In this document: piece after piece, positions 46,461 to 54,678 of the stretch | How positions within the stretch are numbered: position 1 is the stretch's first letter | Layout: the number at the start of each line of letters is the position of its first letter | Assembly: GCF_019218745.1 (NCBI RefSeq) | Contig: NZ_JAHUXA010000001.1 | Coordinates: 124,001-188,000 of the forward strand | Direction: 5' to 3' | Source: Enterobacter sp. ENT03 | GTDB taxonomy: Bacteria > Pseudomonadota > Gammaproteobacteria > Enterobacterales > Enterobacteriaceae | Length of the DNA stretch: 64,000 nt | Notes under the pieces: model-generated | What the model was told of the DNA's origin: nothing | Seen by the model: the letters and a program-made list of their open reading frames with translations, nothing else | Databases searched by the model: none | Translations under genes and position numbers: made by a program

Positions 46461-47996
46461 ATGAAAAAAACGCTGGTCGCCGCAGGAGTAATTGTTGCAC
46501 TGGGTGCTATCTGGACGGGTGCAGCCTGGTACACGGGAAAACAGCTTGAGGGCCGTATCGCGGATATGGTCAATCAGGCAAATGCAGAAATCAAAAACAG
46601 CGCGCCGGAAGCGGGCGTGGAACTGGCTTATCAGAGTTATCAGCGTGGTGTATTCAGCAGCCATTTGCAGCTGGTGATCAAACCTGTTGCCGGCAGTCAA
46701 AATGTCTGGCTGAAGCCGGGTGAAAGCGTGGTGTTAAACGAGTCTGTCGATCACGGCCCATTCCCGTTTGCCCAGCTTAAACATTTCAATCTGATCCCGG
46801 CGATGGCGTCAGTGAAGTCAACGCTGGTGAATAACAATGTGTCGAAGCCGCTGTTTGATATGGCGAAAGGCGAGTCACCGTTTGTGGTGGACACGCGCAT
46901 TGGCTACGGCGGCGATACCCGCTCTGACATCGCCCTGAAACCGCTGAACTATGAAAAAGAAGGTGAGAAAGTTGCTTTCAGCGGCGGTGATTTCCAGTTG
47001 AATGCAGACCGCGACGGCAATGAAGTGTCGCTGACCGGTGAAGCAGAAAGCGGCCTGGTGGACGCCGTCAACGAGTACGGCCAGAAAGTCCAGATCACCT
47101 TTAACAATCTGAAAAGCGAAGGCAACAGCAAACGCGCCAGCTTTAACGAGCGCATCGGCGATCAGAAACTGACGCTGGAAAAACTGGCTATCTCTGTGGA
47201 AAACAAAGAGATGGCGGTGCTGGAAGGGATGGATCTGACAGCGAAGACCGACGTGGCGAAAGATAACAAAACCGTCAACAGCCAGATTGATTACACCCTC
47301 AACAGCCTGAAAATTCAGAACCAGAATATGGGCAGCGGCAAGCTGACGCTGAAAGTGGGTCAGATTGACGGTCAGGCGTGGCATCAGTTCAGCCAGCAAT
47401 ATAACGCGCAAACTAAAGCACTGATGGCGCAGCCAGAGGTGATGCAGAACCCGGAACTTTATCAGCAGAAAGCGACCGAAGCGTTCTTCTCCTCCCTGCC
47501 GCTGCTGCTGAAAGGCGAACCGGTGATCACCGTGGCGCCGCTGAGCTGGAAAAACGACAAAGGCGAAACCGCCTTTAACCTGTCACTGTTCTTAAAAGAT
47601 CCGTCTGCCGCAACCGGCGAACCGCAAACCCTGGCGCAGGAAGTGGATCGTAGCGTGAAGTCCCTCGACAGCAAGCTGACCATTCCGGTGGATATGGCAA
47701 CCGAGTTTATGACTCAGGTAGCGAAACTGGAAGGTTATCAGGATGCCGACGCCAGCAAGCTGGCTGCACAGCAGGTAAAAGGTCTGGCGGCAATGGGCCA
47801 GATGTTCCGCATCACGACGCTGGACAACAACGTGATCGCCACCAGCCTGCAGTACGCGAATGGTCAGGTGACGCTGAACGGACAAAAAATGCCGCTGGAT
47901 GAGTTTGTCGGCATGTTCGGTATGCCGGATCTCGGCCTGCCGACACCGCCTCAGCCGCCGGTTGCCCCGGCCGTGCCTGCGGTTCCGCAACAGTAA
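46461..47996 (+). CDS. ydgA: DUF945 protein YdgA
   Basis: Protein of 511 residues (E. coli 502) with an N-terminal signal anchor (residues 5-25) and a long periplasmic part rich in beta-strands. It ends in a proline-rich tail (PTPPQPPVAPAVPAVPQQ) that makes it slightly longer than in E. coli. The family also includes YihF. Function unknown; E. coli YdgA was reported as a membrane-associated dimer. The start at 46461 (MKKTLVAAGVIVALG) is clear; upstream frame continues into the manA terminator and is rejected. Confidence 0.94.
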   Translation: MKKTLVAAGVIVALGAIWTGAAWYTGKQLEGRIADMVNQANAEIKNSAPEAGVELAYQSYQRGVFSSHLQLVIKPVAGSQNVWLKPGESVVLNESVDHGPFPFAQLKHFNLIPAMASVKSTLVNNNVSKPLFDMAKGESPFVVDTRIGYGGDTRSDIALKPLNYEKEGEKVAFSGGDFQLNADRDGNEVSLTGEAESGLVDAVNEYGQKVQITFNNLKSEGNSKRASFNERIGDQKLTLEKLAISVENKEMAVLEGMDLTAKTDVAKDNKTVNSQIDYTLNSLKIQNQNMGSGKLTLKVGQIDGQAWHQFSQQYNAQTKALMAQPEVMQNPELYQQKATEAFFSSLPLLLKGEPVITVAPLSWKNDKGETAFNLSLFLKDPSAATGEPQTLAQEVDRSVKSLDSKLTIPVDMATEFMTQVAKLEGYQDADASKLAAQQVKGLAAMGQMFRITTLDNNVIATSLQYANGQVTLNGQKMPLDEFVGMFGMPDLGLPTPPQPPVAPAVPAVPQQ

Positions 47997-48003
47997 TCCC
48001 CGT

Positions 48004-48044
48004 CTGCACCTGAAATGCGGCGCTTGCCGCAAAGTAAGGTGCAG
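48004..48044. terminator. Nested hairpin between ydgA and malI
   Basis: An inner stem TGCGGC / GCCGCA (loop GCTT) sits inside an outer CTGCACC / GGTGCAG pair, 8 bp after the ydgA stop. It is followed only by TTTCC, so it may work as a weak shared terminator for the two convergent genes. Confidence 0.45.
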
Positions 48045-48071
48045 TTTCCATTTCTGCATTAGTCCCGCAAT

Positions 48072-49094
48072 TTATCTGACCGTCACCAGCCGTGAGGGCA
48101 TGATCTGCTCCTGTGTGGCTGCGTCATGCTTATCGATGCGTTGCAGGATCCGCTCCGCCAGCGCACAGCCAATCTCCTGCGCCGGGGTCAATGACCAGGC
48201 GATGGGCAGATCGTCCAGCTGGCTTTCCGGCACGTCCGCAAAGGCCGCCAGCGCAACCTGCTGATCAAATACGTTACCGACGCTTTCAAAACCGCTCTGC
48301 CGTCCGGCCCGCATCAGGCCAAACCAGGCGCCCATGGCGATGGTGCTGTTGTAGCACATCACTGCGCTGATGGTGGGATTGTGGCGCAGCAGTGCGCCAA
48401 TGGCCTCGGCGGCGTGCTTCTGACTGGTTTCGCACTCCACTACCCATTCATTGTGAAACGGCAGGCTGTATTTCAACAGGGTGGCGCAGTAGCCGCCGAC
48501 CCGTTCCGCGCGAGTCAGGGAGGAACTTTTGCCGCCCAGCCAGGCGATACGCTGATGACCGCCGCGAATAAGATGTTCGGTCAGCATTTGTGCGGCCTGC
48601 ATATTGTCCGGGCGAATAATGTCGGCGTCATCGAGATAGCTGGCGCGTGAGGCGAACACCACGGGCACTCCATTGACGCGGGCGTTGATCTCGGCGGTAT
48701 TACTGACGCCGCCGGCAATGACGATCCCGTCTACCCCCTGCGCCATCAGCGTGTCAATGCGCGACAGCAAATGCTCGCCCTGCCGCCCGCCCTGGGTGAG
48801 AAACACCATTTTGCCCTGCGCCTCCAGCACGCCGGATAATCCCGCCGTCAACTGAGCATAAAACGGATCGGAGAAGTGGCTGACAATCAGCCCCACAACG
48901 CCGGTTTTGCCGCCGCGCAGCAGTGCCGCCTGACGGTTGCGCACAAAACCAAGCTGCTCGACCGCCGCATTCACTTTTTGCCCGGTGGACGGCGAAATGC
49001 GCCCTTTGCCGCTGAGCACCAGCGACACGGTGCTGACCGATACGCCTGCATGCAGCGCGACATCATTGATGGTGATTTTTTTACTGTTCGTCAT
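48072..49094 (-). CDS. malI: LacI-family repressor MalI
   Basis: LacI/GalR-family repressor of 340 residues (E. coli 342). It has the N-terminal helix-turn-helix ITINDVALHAGVSVSTVSLVLS, a hinge helix and the sugar-binding-fold core. It represses malXY, which is divergent from it across 164 bp. Two MalI-type operators lie in that space, one beside each gene, and a CRP site is between them. The inducer is not known. Confidence 0.95.
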   Translation of the reverse strand: MTNSKKITINDVALHAGVSVSTVSLVLSGKGRISPSTGQKVNAAVEQLGFVRNRQAALLRGGKTGVVGLIVSHFSDPFYAQLTAGLSGVLEAQGKMVFLTQGGRQGEHLLSRIDTLMAQGVDGIVIAGGVSNTAEINARVNGVPVVFASRASYLDDADIIRPDNMQAAQMLTEHLIRGGHQRIAWLGGKSSSLTRAERVGGYCATLLKYSLPFHNEWVVECETSQKHAAEAIGALLRHNPTISAVMCYNSTIAMGAWFGLMRAGRQSGFESVGNVFDQQVALAAFADVPESQLDDLPIAWSLTPAQEIGCALAERILQRIDKHDAATQEQIMPSRLVTVR

Positions 49095-49122
49095 CCCGGC
49101 GAGGTATCCCTGCTAATGATTC

Positions 49123-49141
49123 AGGTAAAACGTTTTTTTAC
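49123..49141. promoter_or_regulatory. Second MalI-like operator, near malI
   Basis: GGTAAAACGTTTTTTTACC shares the GNTAAAACGTTTT core with the perfect operator at 49202 and lies 29 bp before the malI start. It is the likely site for autorepression. Confidence 0.6.
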
Positions 49142-49176
49142 CGTTACCCTTTTTACCGCAATTTATACGCTTACTA

Positions 49177-49192
49177 TGTGATATTTGTCGCA
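49177..49192 (+). promoter_or_regulatory. CRP site between malI and malX
   Basis: TGTGA-TATTTG-TCGCA matches the CRP consensus TGTGA-N6-TCACA with one mismatch. It is 67 bp before the malX start, between the two operators. E. coli malXY and malI are also CRP dependent. Confidence 0.7.
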
Positions 49193-49201
49193 CTAAAACT
49201 T

Positions 49202-49217
49202 GATAAAACGTTTTATC
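49202..49217. promoter_or_regulatory. MalI operator upstream of malX
   Basis: GATAAAACGTTTTATC is a perfect 16-bp palindrome identical to the E. coli MalI target. It lies 42 bp before the malX start codon. Confidence 0.88.
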
Positions 49218-49258
49218 TTCTGGCCACTGAATCCACTTTTCCAGACAAGGAATTGTTC

Positions 49259-50851
49259 ATGCCTGTCAAAACTGCACCAAAAATTACGCTGTGGGAGTTT
49301 TTCCAGCAATTAGGCAAAACGTTTATGTTGCCGGTGGCCCTGCTCTCTTTTTGCGGGATCATGATGGGCATCGGCAGCTCGCTGAGCAGCCATGATGTGG
49401 TGACGCTGTTACCGGCACTCGGTAACCCCGTGTTGCAGGCGATTTTCATCTGGATGGGGAAAGTCGGATCTTTTGCGTTCAGCTTTCTGCCGGTGATGTT
49501 CTGTATTGCTATCCCGCTGGGGCTGGCGCGTGAAAACAAGGGCGTGGCGGCCTTTGCTGGTTTCGTCGGTTATGCAGTGATGAATCTGGCCGTTAACTTC
49601 TGGCTGACCGCGAAAGGCATTCTGCCTACCACGGACGCTGCCATTCTGAAAGCGAATAACGTGCAGAATATTCTGGGGATCCAGTCGATTGATACCGGCA
49701 TTCTCGGCGCGGTGATCGCCGGCGTCGTGGTGTGGTTGCTGCATGAACGTTTTCATACGGTGCGTCTGCCGGATGCACTGGCATTCTTCGGCGGCACGCG
49801 CTTTGTGCCGATTGTCACCACGGTGGTGATGGGACTTGTGGGGCTGTGTATTCCGCTGATCTGGCCGTTTTTCGCCATGGGCATCAACGGGCTGGGGCAG
49901 ATGATCAACAGCGCCGGAGATTTTGGTCCGATGATTTTCGGTACCGGCGAGCGTCTGCTGTTGCCCTTTGGCCTGCACCATATTCTGGTGGCGCTGATCC
50001 GCTTCAGTGAAGCAGGCGGCACCCTCGATGTCTGTGGACATACGGTCAGCGGCGCGTTAACCATTTTCCAGGCGCAGTTAAACTGCCCGACGTCCCACGG
50101 TTTTGCCGAGAGCGCCACGCGCTTTCTGTCACAGGGTAAAATGCCCGCCTTTCTTGGCGGCTTACCGGGTGCCGCGCTGGCGATGTACCACTGCGCCCGC
50201 CCCGAGAACCGTCATAAAATTAAAGGCCTGCTGATTTCCGGCGTCGTTGCCTGTGTGATCGGCGGTACGACCGAGCCGCTGGAGTTCCTGTTCCTGTTTG
50301 TCGCGCCGGTGCTGTATGTGATCCATGCGCTGCTTACCGGTCTGGGCTTTACCATGATGGCGGTGCTGGGCGTGACCATCGGCAATACCGACGGCAACGT
50401 GATCGACTTTGTGGTGTTTGGCATCCTGCACGGTCTGGCAACCAAGTGGTATATGGTGCCGGTGGTCGCAGCAGTCTGGTTTGTGGCCTACTACGCCATT
50501 TTCCGTTTCGCTATCACCCGCTTTAACCTCAAAACCCCAGGCCGCGAAGCGGAGATCAGCAGCCAGCTTGAAAAGCGCTTTGCCGGCAGCGCCGGGAAAT
50601 CCGGCTATAACGTCCCGGCAATTTTGGCCGCGCTCGGCGGTGCGGAAAACCTGGTGACCATCGACAACTGCATTACCCGTCTGCGTTTGTCCGTGGCGGA
50701 TATGAACAAGGTGGATACCGAGGCGCTGAAAGCACTGCGGGCGATTGGTGTGGTGAAATTAAACGCGCATAATCTTCAGGTGGTCATTGGCCCGCAGGTT
50801 CAGTCGGTCAAAGATGAACTGGTGTCACTGATGAATACCGTTGAAGCATAA
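49259..50851 (+). CDS. malX: PTS glucose/maltose-type EIICB component MalX
   Basis: Inner-membrane PTS permease of 530 residues, the E. coli length. The IIC domain spans about 1-400 with many helices and the substrate-loop motif GTTEPLEFLFLFVAP. A C-terminal IIB domain has the phosphorylated cysteine in TIDNCITRLRLSV. The E. coli protein can take up glucose and maltose when derepressed; the natural sugar is unknown. The start at 49259 follows CAAGGA. The long frame to 49178 runs through the operator and is rejected. malY starts 10 bp after its stop. Confidence 0.96.
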   Translation: MPVKTAPKITLWEFFQQLGKTFMLPVALLSFCGIMMGIGSSLSSHDVVTLLPALGNPVLQAIFIWMGKVGSFAFSFLPVMFCIAIPLGLARENKGVAAFAGFVGYAVMNLAVNFWLTAKGILPTTDAAILKANNVQNILGIQSIDTGILGAVIAGVVVWLLHERFHTVRLPDALAFFGGTRFVPIVTTVVMGLVGLCIPLIWPFFAMGINGLGQMINSAGDFGPMIFGTGERLLLPFGLHHILVALIRFSEAGGTLDVCGHTVSGALTIFQAQLNCPTSHGFAESATRFLSQGKMPAFLGGLPGAALAMYHCARPENRHKIKGLLISGVVACVIGGTTEPLEFLFLFVAPVLYVIHALLTGLGFTMMAVLGVTIGNTDGNVIDFVVFGILHGLATKWYMVPVVAAVWFVAYYAIFRFAITRFNLKTPGREAEISSQLEKRFAGSAGKSGYNVPAILAALGGAENLVTIDNCITRLRLSVADMNKVDTEALKALRAIGVVKLNAHNLQVVIGPQVQSVKDELVSLMNTVEA

Positions 50852-50861
50852 GGATATAACG

Positions 50862-52031
50862 ATGTTTGATTTCTCACGTGTCGTGGATCGCTACGGCACC
50901 TGGTGTACCCAGTGGGATTATGTGGCGGACCGTTTTGGTCATGCTGACCTGCTGCCCTTCACCATCTCGGATATGGATTTTGCCACCGCCCCCTGTGTGA
51001 TCGACGCTTTGCAGGCACGGTTAGCGCACGGCGTGCTGGGCTACAGCCGCTGGAACAACGAGGAATTCATCAGTGCCGTACGGCACTGGTTCGGTACGCG
51101 CTTTAACGCCCCGCTGCCGGACAATGCGCTGGTGTATGGCCCGTCGGTGATCTATATGGTCGCCGAACTGATCCGCCTGTGGTCGGCGACAGGCGACGGA
51201 GTGGTAGTGCATACCCCGGCCTATGACGCCTTTTACAAGGTGATCGAAGGCAACGATCGCCGCATCGTGCCGGTGCCTTTACAACACAATGGCGACTGGT
51301 ATTGCGATATGACCAGGCTGGAAGCCGTGCTGGCACAAGAAGAAAACAAAATCCTGCTGCTGTGTAGCCCGCAAAACCCCACCGGGAAAGTCTGGACGCA
51401 GGACGAACTCAACACCATGGCGACACTGTGCGACCGCCACGGCGTGAAGGTGATCAGCGATGAGATCCATATGGATATGACCTGGGGCGATCATCAGCAT
51501 ATCCCCTGGAGCCGCGTCGCTCAGGGGCCGTGGGCGCTGCTCTCGTCGGCATCGAAAAGCTTTAATATCCCGGCGCTTACCGGCGCATACGGCATTATTG
51601 CAGACGACGTGACACGGTCACGTTATCTCACTGCACTGAAGAGTCGCGACGGGCTGTCATCGCCATCGGTACTGGCGCTGCATGCGCATATCGCCGCCTA
51701 TGAGCAGGGCGCGCCCTGGCTGGATGCGCTGCGGGACTATTTAGCGGCGAATCTGGCGTATGTCGCGGCGGAATTGAACGCCGCTTTCCCTGCCCTTAAG
51801 TGGCAACAGCCGCAGTCAACCTATCTGGCATGGATCGATCTGCGCCCGCTCGGCATCGACGATATGCAGTTGCAAAAAGAACTGATTGAAAACCAGAAAG
51901 TCGCCATTATGCCGGGGCTCACTTACGGCGATGCGGGCCGCGGGTTTGTGCGTCTGAATGCTGGTTGCCCGCGGGTTAAGCTGGAACAGGGTGTCAGCCG
52001 GTTAATCGCCGGGATCCAGGCACTTTTGTGA
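50862..52031 (+). CDS. malY: PLP-dependent cystathionine beta-lyase and MalT modulator MalY
   Basis: Aminotransferase-fold protein of 389 residues (E. coli 390). The PLP lysine is in SASKSFNIPALTGAY, with CSPQNPTGKVW and SDEIHMDMTWG around the cofactor. In E. coli it cleaves cystathionine and also binds MalT to block the maltose regulon. The start at 50862 (MFDFSRVVDRYGTW) follows AAGGAT. It is the second gene of malXY and ends before a hairpin. Confidence 0.95.
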   Translation: MFDFSRVVDRYGTWCTQWDYVADRFGHADLLPFTISDMDFATAPCVIDALQARLAHGVLGYSRWNNEEFISAVRHWFGTRFNAPLPDNALVYGPSVIYMVAELIRLWSATGDGVVVHTPAYDAFYKVIEGNDRRIVPVPLQHNGDWYCDMTRLEAVLAQEENKILLLCSPQNPTGKVWTQDELNTMATLCDRHGVKVISDEIHMDMTWGDHQHIPWSRVAQGPWALLSSASKSFNIPALTGAYGIIADDVTRSRYLTALKSRDGLSSPSVLALHAHIAAYEQGAPWLDALRDYLAANLAYVAAELNAAFPALKWQQPQSTYLAWIDLRPLGIDDMQLQKELIENQKVAIMPGLTYGDAGRGFVRLNAGCPRVKLEQGVSRLIAGIQALL

Positions 52032-52037
52032 TTTTGT

Positions 52038-52076
52038 GTTGCGCAACCAACTTATTGCTTGCGCAACATAGCTTTT
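52038..52076 (+). terminator. Hairpin after malY
   Basis: The 9-bp stem GTTGCGCAA / TTGCGCAAC with a 12-nt loop is followed by ATAGCTTTTT, starting 7 bp after the malY stop. It could also be an operator for add, but a terminator fits better. Confidence 0.5.
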
Positions 52077-52092
52077 TACCCCGATTTATTTT

Positions 52093-52098
52093 TATAAT
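52093..52098 (+). promoter_or_regulatory. Candidate -10 of the add promoter
   Basis: TATAAT is a perfect -10 hexamer, 39 bp before the add start codon. No strong -35 is visible at normal spacing. Confidence 0.4.
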
Positions 52099-52137
52099 GC
52101 TCTGCACTTTACCTAAAACATCTAAAAAGAGTGCAGC

Positions 52138-53139
52138 ATGATCGATTCCACTATTCCATTGACCGACATTCACCGCCACCTTGATGGCAATATTCGCGCC
52201 CAGACGATCCTCGATCTTGGCCGCCAGTTTAATCTCGCCCTCCCTGCTGACACCCTTGATACCCTGCGTCCACACGTTCAGGTCACAGCTAACGAACCCG
52301 ATCTGGTCAGCTTCCTGTCGAAACTCGACTGGGGCGTCAAAGTGTTGGCCTCGCTGGACGCCTGCCGTCGTGTGGCGTTCGAAAATATGGAAGATGCCGC
52401 GCGCAACGGCCTGCACTATGTGGAACTGCGTTTTTCACCAGGCTACATGGCGATGACCCATAACCTGCCGGTGGCGGGCGTGGTGGAAGCGGTTATCGAG
52501 GGCGTCCGTCAGGGCAGCAGCGCGTTCAACGTACAGGCGCGCCTGATTGGCATTTTGAGCCGCACTTTCGGTGAAGCGGCCTGTCTGGAAGAGCTGGAAG
52601 CGCTGCTGGCGCACCGGGACAGCATTACTGCGCTGGATCTGGCGGGTGATGAGCTGGGTTTCCCCGGCAGTCTGTTCCTTTCCCACTTCAACCGCGCGCG
52701 CGACGCTGGCTGGCACATTACCGTCCACGCGGGTGAAGCGGCAGGCCCGGAAAGCATCTGGCAGGCGATCCGTGAGCTGGGCGCCGAGCGTATCGGCCAC
52801 GGGGTCAAAGCCATTGAAGATCGCGCGCTGATGGATTTCCTTGCCGAGCAGCGTATCGGTATTGAATCCTGCCTGACCTCTAATATTCAGACCAGTACCG
52901 TCGCCTCGCTGGGTGCGCATCCGCTGAAAGTCTTCCTTGAGCACGGCGTGCTGGCGACGCTGAATACCGACGATCCGGCAGTTCAGGGCGTGGATATTAT
53001 TCATGAGTACAATGTGGCGGCTCCGCAGGCGGGTTTAAGCCGCGAGCAGATCCGTCAGGCGCAGATCAACGGGCTGGAGATCGCTTTCCTGAGCGCCGCT
53101 GAAAAGCAGGCGCTGCGCGATAGCCTCACCCGTAATTAA
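52138..53139 (+). CDS. add: Adenosine deaminase Add
   Basis: Zinc-dependent purine salvage enzyme of 333 residues, the E. coli length. Zinc ligands sit in DIHRHLDGN (His-x-His), in [14 protein letters not shown] and in NTDDPAVQG; the catalytic glutamate and histidine are in HAGEA and IGHGVKA. It deaminates adenosine and deoxyadenosine to inosine. It probably has its own promoter (TATAAT at 52093). It is convergent with ydgJ across 31 bp. Confidence 0.97.
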   Translation: MIDSTIPLTDIHRHLDGNIRAQTILDLGRQFNLALPADTLDTLRPHVQVTANEPDLVSFLSKLDWGVKVLASLDACRRVAFENMEDAARNGLHYVELRFSPGYMAMTHNLPVAGVVEAVIEGVRQGSSAFNVQARLIGILSRTFGEAACLEELEALLAHRDSITALDLAGDELGFPGSLFLSHFNRARDAGWHITVHAGEAAGPESIWQAIRELGAERIGHGVKAIEDRALMDFLAEQRIGIESCLTSNIQTSTVASLGAHPLKVFLEHGVLATLNTDDPAVQGVDIIHEYNVAAPQAGLSREQIRQAQINGLEIAFLSAAEKQALRDSLTRN

Positions 53140-53144
53140 AAAAA

Positions 53145-53164
53145 AGCCCGGCACGCGCCGGGCT
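53145..53164 (-). terminator. Terminator between add and ydgJ
   Basis: The 8-bp stem AGCCCGGC / GCCGGGCT with a 4-nt loop is followed on the minus strand by seven T residues and AATTA. It terminates ydgJ strongly and may also stop add. Confidence 0.85.
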
Positions 53165-53170
53165 ATTTCA

Positions 53171-54211
53171 TTAAGACAGGCAAAGCGTCGAGCGATGTTT
53201 TGCCGATTCCATCCCCAGCTCGATCAGCTCCATGATCTGGATCGCCTGACTGGCGGGCACCGGGTTTTCCCCTTCACCGTTTAGCGCATCGCGGATCCCG
53301 GCGTAATACGCCGGATAGTTGCCCGGAATGGTCAGCAGCGTTTCTTCTACCCGCTCGTCGCCTTCCGCACGGGTCAATACGCCATCCCGCATGTCATAGC
53401 CCCAGTCCTCCTGCGGCAGACGCTCGCCGTTTTTCAGACGTTCTTCCTGCGGATCAAGGCCAAACTTCACGTAGCTGCCGCGCGTGCCGTGCACGATATA
53501 ACGCGCTGATTCTGCCGCGGCCAGCAGCGTGCCGTGCAGGATCACACGTCGCTGCGGGTAGGTGAGCACCGCATGGAAATAATCCGTGGCCTGTGCGCCG
53601 GGACGCAGCTGCGCCAGGTCAACGCTCAGTCCTACCGGCAAGCCAAACAGGTTGACCGCCTGATCGAGCAGATGCGGCCCCAGATCGTACCAGATGCCGC
53701 TGCCCGGTCCGGCCATTTCACGCCAGCGGTTACGTACTTCAGGACGGTAGCGGTCAAAATGCGACTCGAAGAAGGTGACTTCCCCCAGCGTGCCGTCTGC
53801 CACCAGCGCTTTCAGGGTCAGAAAATCACTGTCCCAGCGGCGGTTATGGAACACGGACAGCACGCGACCCAGGCTTTTCGCCAGCGCATCCAGTTCGCGA
53901 GCCTGTGACAGTGTCACGGTAAACGGTTTATCCACTACCACATGTTTCCCGGCTTCCAGCGCCGCTTTCGCCAGCGGGAAATGGGTGTCGTTGGGCGTGG
54001 GGATGACAATCAAATCCAGTGAAGGATCGTTAAACAGGTGCTTCGGCTCTGACACCACCGGCACGTTCGGCCAGCCGGCGTGGACTTTGTTTTCGTCACT
54101 GCTGGAGATCGCCGCCAGCTCCATCCCCGGCGTACCTTCAATCAGTGGTGCGTGGAAGGTTTTGCTGGCATAGCCATAACCAATTAATCCGACACGGATT
54201 TTGTCACTCAT
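53171..54211 (-). CDS. ydgJ: Gfo/Idh/MocA-family oxidoreductase YdgJ
   Basis: NAD(P)-binding oxidoreductase of 346 residues, the E. coli length. It starts MSDKIRVGLIGYGYASKTFH, with the Rossmann GxGxxxK fold. The family motif DKPFTVTLSQARELD holds the catalytic lysine of the EKP type (DKP here). The substrate is unknown but is a sugar or inositol derivative in most relatives. The start at 54211 follows the family; the frame is open five codons further. It is divergent from blr. Confidence 0.94.
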   Translation of the reverse strand: MSDKIRVGLIGYGYASKTFHAPLIEGTPGMELAAISSSDENKVHAGWPNVPVVSEPKHLFNDPSLDLIVIPTPNDTHFPLAKAALEAGKHVVVDKPFTVTLSQARELDALAKSLGRVLSVFHNRRWDSDFLTLKALVADGTLGEVTFFESHFDRYRPEVRNRWREMAGPGSGIWYDLGPHLLDQAVNLFGLPVGLSVDLAQLRPGAQATDYFHAVLTYPQRRVILHGTLLAAAESARYIVHGTRGSYVKFGLDPQEERLKNGERLPQEDWGYDMRDGVLTRAEGDERVEETLLTIPGNYPAYYAGIRDALNGEGENPVPASQAIQIMELIELGMESAKHRSTLCLS

Positions 54212-54418
54212 ATAGCTGCCTCTCATCAGTGGAGGAATGGAATAACAGGTTGTTCATCATACGTGGCGAAATTGCGCCTGTCTTCCCCGACACTCCTGCC
54301 GTAAAGGACAGACTTTTTTCAGCGCATTCCTAAAAATGGGAAAGTTCCCGCGACGACTTGTCCGGATAATTACCTGCCGCTACTATTCCGCTTCAACAAA
54401 AAAGGAGAAGTCGGAATT

Positions 54419-54556
54419 ATGTACGGAGTTTTCAATCGCATCGTTGAATTAGCCGGTTGGGTTGTGCTTGGCGTCAGCGTCATTCTGCTGGGTGTGGCCA
54501 GTCATATTGACAATTATCAGCCCCCAGAACCTGCTGCCGTCACCCAGGCAAAATAA
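54419..54556 (+). CDS. blr: Small division-associated membrane protein Blr (45 aa)
   Basis: A 45-residue single-span membrane protein. The segment VILLGVASHIDNYQPPE is identical to E. coli Blr (41 residues). Blr is a divisome-associated protein that affects beta-lactam sensitivity. The ATG at 54419 gives four residues more than E. coli, which begins at the next MN-like position; AGGAG lies 11 nt upstream. The E. coli neighbour cnu (ydgT) is missing after it. Confidence 0.85.
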   Translation: MYGVFNRIVELAGWVVLGVSVILLGVASHIDNYQPPEPAAVTQAK

Positions 54557-54678
54557 CCTGGCCTTTACGGAAAGGTGACTGCCCTCCCATTCCTGTAACC
54601 GGTTTCTGAAACCGGTTGCGGTTATAAAAGCATCGCGTGTAACGTTCCTGAACGTCATAGATCAGTAAGGAGCGAAAG

